Positions 62,101-64,000 of a DNA stretch of 64,000 bases are shown here, one piece after another; the first letter of the stretch is position 1; each line of letters opens with the position of its first letter. The position numbers and the translations under genes are program-made. Origin of the DNA: Stictocephala bisonia (lineage: Eukaryota > Arthropoda > Insecta > Hemiptera > Membracidae); NCBI GenBank assembly GCA_035578905.1, contig JAQJVL010000002.1, forward strand, positions 5,369,229 to 5,433,228. The letters are read 5' to 3'. The notes below the pieces were generated by a model. It was not told the DNA's origin. It made no database searches and worked only from the letters and a program-made list of their open reading frames with translations.

Positions 62101-64000
62101 GTTGTGTAGGAGTGAGAACTGACTGTCAGACTTGTCAGTTTAGCTGAAAATCAGATCAATACTATGTGGTTTGGATTCCACATAAAACTGTAGGTCCCTT
62201 AGTTTCCCTGCCTGTTGGGCTTTTAATAATTAATTGGTCCTTCCTGAGCTAAGTCGAACTCAGATAGTAACAATGACTACACTCGTTCATCTTCACTCAT
62301 CACACTCGTTCACCCCTCATATTTGCCCATATCTCTACGATCAGCATCTTAAAAATGCATAATGAATAAAGATTCTACACTGACTTTAGAGCAACAAATA
62401 AAGGATAACATTGTAAGTATTCTTCTCTGTTTGGTGTCTTTCTCTTTGTGTTAAAAGAAAAATAATAATATTAACTAGAGAACAGGTTGACCAATTGACT
62501 TGACATTTTACTCACTTCTGTACATAAACATTATTAAACTGAAAAAAGGCCATTGAATTATTTTTAACCATTTCATTTTGTTAACGCCATTTTCAAAATG
62601 TTAACTCATAAACCAACAATTATTTAATATTTAAAATTACCGTCACTTTAAAATAGCTAAAGACAGTTCATTTGCGATGTTTTTGCTGTTTAATAATGCT
62701 AAGCAGTGTCCGAAATTTTAAGTCAGTTGTTCAAACTGTTCTTGAGTTATTAATTTTTTATTTTTTTTAAACACAAAATGACAGATCTAGACGCTAACTA
62801 AGCGGAATTCAAACAAATGTAATCCTTCATTTTTTTGCTCTTAATTAGTTGTAGAATTAATAAAAATAACAGCAAGGACACCTTTTTTGTGACATCTTTT
62901 ATAGTATTATGTTGAAATACTCTGATTTTGTTTACAACTCATCTCTAATCTGTGCAAGTATTTTCCAGATCTGTATGACAAGCTTATGTGACACCCTTCG
63001 TCTGCTTGGTTGTTTCTCCTTGCTCTCCATCATTGATGACAGTGAAGAAGTATGTACCTCAGCTCGTGAGGAGGAAGTCTTCCACAGCCTTTTTACTGGC
63101 AATGTACTTGAGCCTACGTAAGTTCAATCTATTTCATCATTTCAAACATAATAGTAATCGGTCTTGTAGCCGAGGAATGTATGGTGGTCTGACTTACCAA
63201 ATTTTAGGATAATAGTAAAGCTGAAAAACATATTTACATTTTGGTGTTGTTTTTTCTGAATCACTTTTGATGAATTTACTAAAGATAACCGACCTTTAAT
63301 AAATTTTTCAAAAGTATATATTAAATTTCATATTGAAAATTTAGTTTTATATTTGCTATGGTAAATTAAATATTTCAGTTTTGTGATTTAAAAGGTATTG
63401 TTATTGAAAACCATAGTATACTTTTAAATAATATACTTTCAACCTAAACTTGTATTCTTTTAACTAAGATTATCACAAGTATGACATTGGTTCATTTAGT
63501 TGGGAAAACTTTAAATGAAATCTAAAAACAACATTTTCTAAATCTTATTCATATTTAACACTTTCAATGTGTCATCAGGGATCTTGTCTTGCTGCCTTTC
63601 AGTATTGTAATATGGATTTCTTTCCTAGAATCTGGATTGGTAATTTAATTTAAATCAACATAGAGAAACGATCACAGACAACTTTTATATTGCTTAATTA
63701 TATAGTAACTACAAGAACATATGCGTTCTATTTATTTTATAAGGTATAAAGCATAGGAAATGAGACCTATATATCTAGTAACGAACTACAAAAGTCACAT
63801 CTTAATTCCTACCAACACAGTGAACTTGTTAAAAATATGATATCCTTATGGGTTCCAGTTTATTTTATTTTGTACTTGCTAAACTTATAAAAGTAATGGT
63901 TTGTTATATAATACATCAGGAACTATATGGTATGTTAATCTTAGTTATGTAAATAAAGGTTTTAAGCTATATCAATCTGTATTTTTCTGTAGGATACCAG
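28897..64000 (+). CDS. bchs: blue cheese / WDFY3 (ALFY) orthologue, 5' part of gene (14 coding exons, last one cut by window edge)
   Basis: The join is 28900-29103, 33273-33521, 36117-36269, 37325-37517, 38521-38707, 40073-40239, 42204-42406, 43912-44060, 45345-45466, 57475-57642, 58759-58874, 60674-60916, 62969-63117, 63993-64000. All introns begin GT and end AG, and every reading phase matches, giving an open frame of about 770 residues. The peptide follows the N-terminus of animal WDFY3 closely: [96 protein letters not shown]. This N-terminal part is an alpha-solenoid; the PH-BEACH, WD40 and FYVE regions of the family come later and are not in the window. Family knowledge: a roughly 3,500-residue scaffold for selective autophagy of ubiquitinated aggregates, needed for neuronal health in flies. 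The ATG was chosen because the human and fly proteins start at the same place just before the ALGLMHL block. The acceptor at 28895-28896 four bases upstream implies a separate 5' UTR exon that I could not place. Confidence 0.95.
29832..30074. repeat. long inverted repeat (hairpin) in bchs intron 1
   Basis: The left arm 29832-29953 and right arm 29965-30074 are reverse complements with a loop of about 11 bases. Paired landmarks are CTAGATCCCAGAG / CTCTGGGATCTAG, CCTGTCCTGG / CCAGGACAGG, CCCAAGAATTCTTC / GAAGAATTCTTGGG and TCATGTGA / TCACATGA. Arms differ by small gaps and substitutions. The host intron would transcribe it as a stem of over 100 base pairs. It could be a fold-back transposon end or a hairpin-RNA source; no terminal signature was found. 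Confidence 0.85.
30377..30921 (+). mobile_element. Helitron-like non-autonomous element
   Basis: Begins TCTATATCTATAAAATCC after an A, and ends GCGGGCGGGTACAGCTAG before a T. A 5' TC, a 3' CTAG and insertion between A and T match Helitron rules, and the head resembles widespread insect elements with a TTTGTCTGTC stretch. The hairpin expected before CTAG is imperfect, and no Rep/helicase is present. Confidence 0.45.
31430..31690 (-). pseudogene. mariner-type transposase C-terminus, decayed
   Basis: The minus strand reads [18 protein letters not shown], then after a frame change [25 protein letters not shown] and a stop. This is the usual end of mariner transposases (pattern FY.EGI.KLV.R...C....G.YVE). 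The catalytic domain upstream is not preserved, and a fold-back MITE lies where it would be. Confidence 0.7.
31755..32010. mobile_element. fold-back MITE in bchs intron 1
   Basis: Left part AATGAACATCAGACAATAC matches the complement of the right part near 31975-31995 (GTTCTGTGATGTTCATTTT), and the pairing continues inward through GGTAAACCTCTCTTACCA / TGGTAAGATGGTTTAC. It is a nearly full-length palindrome without an ORF, with a centre like that of the MITE at 14940-15190. Confidence 0.65.
32083..32236. repeat. inverted repeat with CTGAAGATGG / CCATCTTCAG ends
   Basis: The stretch 32083-32123 (ATTACATGTTTCAGAGG...CCATCTTCAGAT) is the reverse complement of 32191-32236 with a few changes. The words resemble the 3' regions of some retroelements in animals (possibly Penelope-like), but no RT is present, so the class is open. 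Confidence 0.55.
33273..33521 (+). CDS. bchs: bchs coding exon 2 (residues 69-151)
   Basis: Acceptor TTTTAG at 33272; donor GTCTGT at 33522; phase 0 on both sides. It starts VFGNS, as in vertebrate WDFY3 (VFGNA), and contains [20 protein letters not shown] and [15 protein letters not shown]. This is the best-conserved early block of the alpha-solenoid. Intron 1 before it is 4.2 kb and holds a long hairpin, a Helitron-like element and mariner debris. Confidence 0.95.
36117..36269 (+). CDS. bchs: bchs coding exon 3 (residues 152-202)
   Basis: Acceptor GTACAG at 36116; donor GTATGG at 36270; phase 0 both sides, 51 codons. It encodes [20 protein letters not shown] followed by an acidic, polar stretch ([13 protein letters not shown]) and [11 protein letters not shown]. 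The vertebrate protein has [15 protein letters not shown] and LLQKVFVQ at the same positions. The acidic linker differs in length and content from the human one. Confidence 0.95.
37325..37517 (+). CDS. bchs: bchs coding exon 4 (residues 203-267)
   Basis: Acceptor TTGTAG at 37324; donor GTCAGT at 37518; enters in phase 0 and leaves with one base of a split Ser codon. It encodes [20 protein letters not shown], then [30 protein letters not shown] and VVNYIH. All match the vertebrate order. No ATG lies near its start, so simple ORF scanning on the + strand misses this exon. Confidence 0.95.
37982..38420 (+). repeat. dispersed repeat family A, copy 3, in bchs intron 4
   Basis: The longest copy. 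In order it has GAGTGTAGGATGAGTGTAG, TTACTAACTGAGTTCAACTG, AATAGCCCAACAGCCAGGGC, GGGACCTACAGCTTTACGTG, GAATCCGAACCACA, then CAAGTGGACGCCATGTCGG and GCGCCACCAGTGTTGACA. It ends about 100 bases before exon 5. Confidence 0.78.
38521..38707 (+). CDS. bchs: bchs coding exon 5 (residues 267-329)
   Basis: Acceptor TTGCAG at 38520; donor GTTAGT at 38708; enters after one base and leaves after two bases of a codon, completed by the G of exon 6 to give Lys. It contains [37 protein letters not shown] and [12 protein letters not shown], all alignable by eye with WDFY3. Confidence 0.95.
39686..39791. repeat. 53-bp tandem duplication in bchs intron 5
   Basis: CAAATTAGGTACAT...CTCTTAGGATT occurs at 39686-39738 and 39739-39791, with a few substitutions. 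Confidence 0.85.
40073..40239 (+). CDS. bchs: bchs coding exon 6 (residues 329-385)
   Basis: Acceptor TCTGCAG at 40072; donor GTATTT at 40240. It encodes [20 protein letters not shown], then [18 protein letters not shown] and [10 protein letters not shown]. The vertebrate protein has LEQAKEAESKDALKDLV and a matching TTG...PQP segment. It leaves after one base (G of a Gly codon). Confidence 0.93.
40621..41377. mobile_element. TTAA-flanked piggyBac-like non-autonomous element (TTAA-3), intron 6
   Basis: TTAA at 40617-40620 and 41378-41381 flank ends CCCTTTGAGGATC and (reverse complement) CCCTTTGGGGACC. The right side carries dyads ATGACG...CGTCAT and the words TTTCGTCATTT and AATGACGAAATA. The ORFs at 41102 and 41126 are within it and lack known motifs. 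Confidence 0.8.
42204..42406 (+). CDS. bchs: bchs coding exon 7 (residues 385-452)
   Basis: Acceptor GTGCAG at 42203; donor GTTGGA at 42407; leaves in phase 0. It encodes [39 protein letters not shown] and [19 protein letters not shown]. The [13 protein letters not shown] block is nearly identical to WDFY3. The intron before it contains a TTAA-flanked element at 40621-41377. Confidence 0.95.
42407..43911. other. bchs intron 7, mostly featureless
   Basis: AT-rich intron. A lone TTAACCCTTCTCAGG at about 42719 looks like one end of a TTAA element, but no partner was found. A tRNA-like SINE lies at 43218-43330. Confidence 0.5.
43218..43330 (+). mobile_element. tRNA-derived SINE in bchs intron 7
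   Basis: The A-box-like TGGTGCAATTGG at 43227 is followed by GATAGAG, as in tRNA D-arms. A decayed B box (CATTCAAACATTCC) lies at about 43285. The spacing is near tRNA length, but the B box would not be functional. Confidence 0.5.
43912..44060 (+). CDS. bchs: bchs coding exon 8 (residues 453-502)
   Basis: Acceptor TTACAG at 43911; donor GTGAGT at 44061. It encodes [20 protein letters not shown] then [20 protein letters not shown] and CMQTLFNIV. Vertebrate WDFY3 has EMLEFVVFSLNYIPCKELIS at this point. It leaves after two bases of a Lys codon. Confidence 0.95.
44412..45002 (+). mobile_element. mariner-like element with decayed transposase, intron 8
   Basis: TA at 44410-44411 and 45003-45004 flank inverted ends that share AATTTCCC.GAA.TG after about 14 less conserved bases. 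On the plus strand near 44780, the words [10 protein letters not shown] and a following [13 protein letters not shown] stretch match the SPDLAPADFFLF region of IS630/mariner transposases, including the third catalytic Asp. The N-terminal two thirds of the transposase are missing; the copy is 591 bp. Confidence 0.75.
45345..45466 (+). CDS. bchs: bchs coding exon 9 (residues 502-543)
   Basis: Acceptor TTCTAG at 45344; donor GTAAGT at 45467. It encodes [39 protein letters not shown]. The FKDVFREVGLLEV block of WDFY3 matches. The frame has no nearby ATG and the exon is only 122 bp. It is followed by the 12,008-bp intron 9 that carries the nested transposons. Confidence 0.93.
48429..48644 (+). pseudogene. 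Harbinger (DDE_Tnp_4 type) transposase, C-terminal remnant
   Basis: The short frame reads [20 protein letters not shown], then a polar tail to LATIINLLS. The [10 protein letters not shown] word is the hallmark C-terminal segment of HARBI1-like nucleases. An acceptor-like TTTGCAG lies just upstream (48421), so this may be a last exon. The catalytic D-D-E region is absent; the 5' part was lost by internal deletion. Confidence 0.8.
49018..49739 (-). pseudogene. Harbinger-associated Myb/SANT-like DNA-binding protein, one frameshift
   Basis: On the minus strand an acidic start ([15 protein letters not shown], 49739 on) leads to [15 protein letters not shown] and [12 protein letters not shown] frameshift between about 49590 and 49535 then leads to [40 protein letters not shown], a P/S-rich middle and a coiled, Q/E/K-rich end ([20 protein letters not shown]). 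The [14 protein letters not shown] word is seen in Myb/SANT-like proteins of Harbinger elements, which help bring the transposase to the DNA ends. Apart from the one frameshift it is open. Confidence 0.75.
52020..53747 (-). pseudogene. piggyBac transposase, nearly full length, broken by stops
   Basis: Reading minus: an acidic N-terminus ([23 protein letters not shown], 53747 on), [45 protein letters not shown] (first catalytic Asp), [30 protein letters not shown] (second Asp), [15 protein letters not shown] (third Asp region), [19 protein letters not shown], and a Cys-rich zinc-binding tail ([14 protein letters not shown]) ending at 52020. Length is about 575 codons, normal for the family. 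Breaks: stop after ELWA (about 53220), stop and A-tract after LIGT (about 52706), stop after YVTK (about 52595), and a stop at about 52178 before the Cys-rich tail. All catalytic residues are visible, so decay is fairly recent. Confidence 0.92.
54825..55245. repeat. minisatellite M, largest array, plus orientation
   Basis: One and a half units at 54825-54885, a 70-bp spacer, then about eight units from 54955 to 55245 with the consensus CATACACGTACAGTGGTATT and GACCCACCCGCCCGCC. Units are 35-38 bp. The minus-strand frame through the array repeats a 12-residue [16 protein letters not shown] unit, which explains a 142-codon false ORF. Confidence 0.9.
55360..55640 (-). mobile_element. LINE-7, decayed RT fragment
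   Basis: The minus strand reads [17 protein letters not shown] at 55470-55400, corresponding to the GVPQGSVLGPLLFLLYI block, with weak RT sequence upstream of it. No catalytic YADD is left. The fragment sits between the minisatellite and the next TTAA element. Confidence 0.6.
55727..56878 (-). mobile_element. TTAA-flanked piggyBac derivative with N-terminal transposase remnant (TTAA-5)
   Basis: TTAA at 55723-55726 and 56879-56882 flank ends CCCTTTTAGTGCCGGTCCG and (reverse complement) CCCCTTTAGTGCCAATGTCC. The right arm has the dyad CGTCCGTATATACGGACG at about 56757 and a near copy at 56849. A minus-strand ORF near 56274-56465 looks like the acidic N-terminus of a piggyBac transposase. The element is an internal-deletion derivative. 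Confidence 0.85.
56274..56465 (-). pseudogene. piggyBac transposase N-terminal fragment
   Basis: From ATG 56465 the minus strand reads [20 protein letters not shown] then [20 protein letters not shown] and [12 protein letters not shown] before a stop. A Ser/Asp/Glu-rich head of this kind precedes the DDE domain in piggyBac transposases. The DDE domain itself is missing. Confidence 0.6.
57475..57642 (+). CDS. bchs: bchs coding exon 10 (residues 543-599)
   Basis: Acceptor TTTCAG at 57474; donor GTATGT at 57643. It encodes [40 protein letters not shown] and [20 protein letters not shown]3 has LTVLLQGSNTNAGIFREFGG at the same point. The exon enters after one base and leaves after one base (Gly split). 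Confidence 0.94.
57742..58474. mobile_element. TTAA-flanked piggyBac-like non-autonomous element (TTAA-6), intron 10
   Basis: TTAA at 57738-57741 and 58475-58478 flank ends CCCTTTCAGGCGT and (reverse complement) CCCTTTCAGGAAT. Dyads of the type GACGTCATATGAC occur on the left (57767) and GACGTCACATGACG on the right (58376). A 29-bp tandem array lies inside. No coding capacity. Confidence 0.8.
58060..58203. repeat. 29-bp tandem array, five units, inside TTAA-6
   Basis: Units start AGCTGCATGCCAGCTGATAA and continue CATCATATT; copies begin at 58060, 58089, 58118 (one base short), 58146 and 58175 (diverged). Each unit contains the near-palindrome AGCTG..TGCCAGCTG. Confidence 0.92.
58759..58874 (+). 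CDS. bchs: bchs coding exon 11 (residues 599-637)
   Basis: Acceptor TTCTCAG at 58758; donor GTATAA at 58875; leaves in phase 0. It encodes [39 protein letters not shown]. The [15 protein letters not shown] block is diagnostic of WDFY3. A LINE fragment begins within about 20-30 bases of the donor. Confidence 0.95.
58895..59345 (+). mobile_element. LINE fragment, C-terminal and 3' part, next to exon 11
   Basis: The plus strand reads [40 protein letters not shown], then [15 protein letters not shown] and a stop at about 59203. The same words occur in LINE-2 near 19030-19290 (CLDILETTTFFISKCSLTQG), so this is a relative of LINE-2. It starts right after the bchs exon 11 donor at 58875. Confidence 0.8.
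59540..59650. repeat. partial relative of the fold-back MITE centre
   Basis: GGTAAACCAAGCTTACCATT and ACCAGAGGGATTCA at about 59590-59630 match the centre of the MITE at 14940-15190. The complementary half is not clear here. Confidence 0.45.
60370..60600 (+). mobile_element. tRNA-derived SINE in bchs intron 11
   Basis: The A-box-like TGGCCAAACGG at 60381 is followed by GTCTTAAGCATCAGGATTTT, as in Leu/Ser tRNAs with a long variable arm. The B-box position (GGCTCTAACCC at 60434) is mutated. The body ends in an A-rich stretch just before 60600, 75 bases upstream of exon 12. Confidence 0.6.
60674..60916 (+). CDS. bchs: bchs coding exon 12 (residues 638-718)
   Basis: Acceptor TTGTAG at 60673; donor GTGAGT at 60917; phase 0 both sides, 81 codons. 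It encodes [38 protein letters not shown], then a variable PSPPWDQ loop, [20 protein letters not shown] and [12 protein letters not shown]. Match to WDFY3 ([19 protein letters not shown] and YEPANSHFF) is very strong. Confidence 0.96.
60917..62109. other. bchs intron 12, first part, featureless
   Basis: Strongly AT-rich intron sequence with no ORF or repeat that I can assign. Confidence 0.5.
62110..62345 (-). repeat. dispersed repeat family A, copy 4, in bchs intron 12
   Basis: The reverse complement reads GATGCTGATCGTAGAGATAT, GATGAACGAGTGTAG, GTTACTATCTGAGTTCGACT, CCCAACAGGCAGGG, AACTAAGGGACCTACAG and GGAATCCAAACCACAT. This copy best shows the head of the repeat. Confidence 0.75.
62969..63117 (+). 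CDS. bchs: bchs coding exon 13 (residues 719-768)
   Basis: Acceptor TTCCAG at 62968; donor GTAAGT at 63118; leaves after two bases of a Thr codon. It encodes [16 protein letters not shown] then [20 protein letters not shown] and [13 protein letters not shown]. The LRLLGCF motif matches VRFLGCF in WDFY3; the following acidic stretch is lineage-specific. Confidence 0.9.
63993..64000 (+). CDS. bchs: bchs coding exon 14, first 8 bases only (cut by window edge)
   Basis: A polypyrimidine tract and CTGTAG end at 63992, and the next bases complete the split Thr codon from exon 13 and continue with Ile-Pro. Only phase and acceptor quality support this; the exon body lies outside the window. Confidence 0.65.

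Noticed and set aside
1..64000. Retroviral or other viral genes
   Set aside because: No gag, protease, integrase, envelope or capsid signature was seen; all reverse transcriptases here are of the non-LTR type.

Overview
This is a eukaryotic, AT-rich, intron- and transposon-dense window. It reads as an insect nuclear genome, probably a large TE-rich one such as a hemipteran; the order is inferred from overall texture, not from a marker. The only host gene I can support is the 5' part of a blue cheese (bchs)/WDFY3 (ALFY) orthologue on the + strand. It starts at ATG 28900 and runs off the right edge. Thirteen complete coding exons plus the first 8 bases of a fourteenth join in phase, with GT/AG borders at every junction, to encode about the first 770 residues of a protein that is about 3,500 residues in flies and humans. 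The BEACH, WD40 and FYVE domains lie beyond the window. In known animals the product is a very large scaffold for selective autophagy of protein aggregates.

Layout. 1-28 kb holds no recognisable host exon. It is a mosaic of: a dispersed repeat with a poly-A tail (130-645); a 36-bp G/C-rich minisatellite at several loci; a six-copy 151-bp satellite (3701-4575); five broken non-LTR retrotransposons (5.4-7.2, 17.2-19.5, 21.4-22.2, 22.2-23.0 on the minus strand, 26.7-27.8 kb); a tRNA-like SINE; a TA-flanked MITE; and two TTAA-flanked piggyBac-like elements (15.96-17.16 and 25.93-26.68 kb). 28.9-64 kb is the bchs gene. Its introns carry a long hairpin, a Helitron-like element, mariner relics, SINEs, LINE fragments and further TTAA elements.

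The most striking structure is in the 12-kb intron 9. Four transposons sit inside one another: a PIF/Harbinger element (48062-50141) lies within the reverse transcriptase ORF of a minus-strand LINE, the LINE lies within a full-length but broken piggyBac element (46605-54166), and that lies within a second, different TTAA element (45925-54405). Two more TTAA elements follow at once (55727-56878 and 57742-58474). Each TTAA element has its own CG-containing dyad motifs near the ends, which suggests several piggyBac-like lineages with separate binding specificities.

I found no CRISPR array, operon, bacterial gene or intact viral gene. All family assignments come from reading translated motifs by eye; no database search was run.
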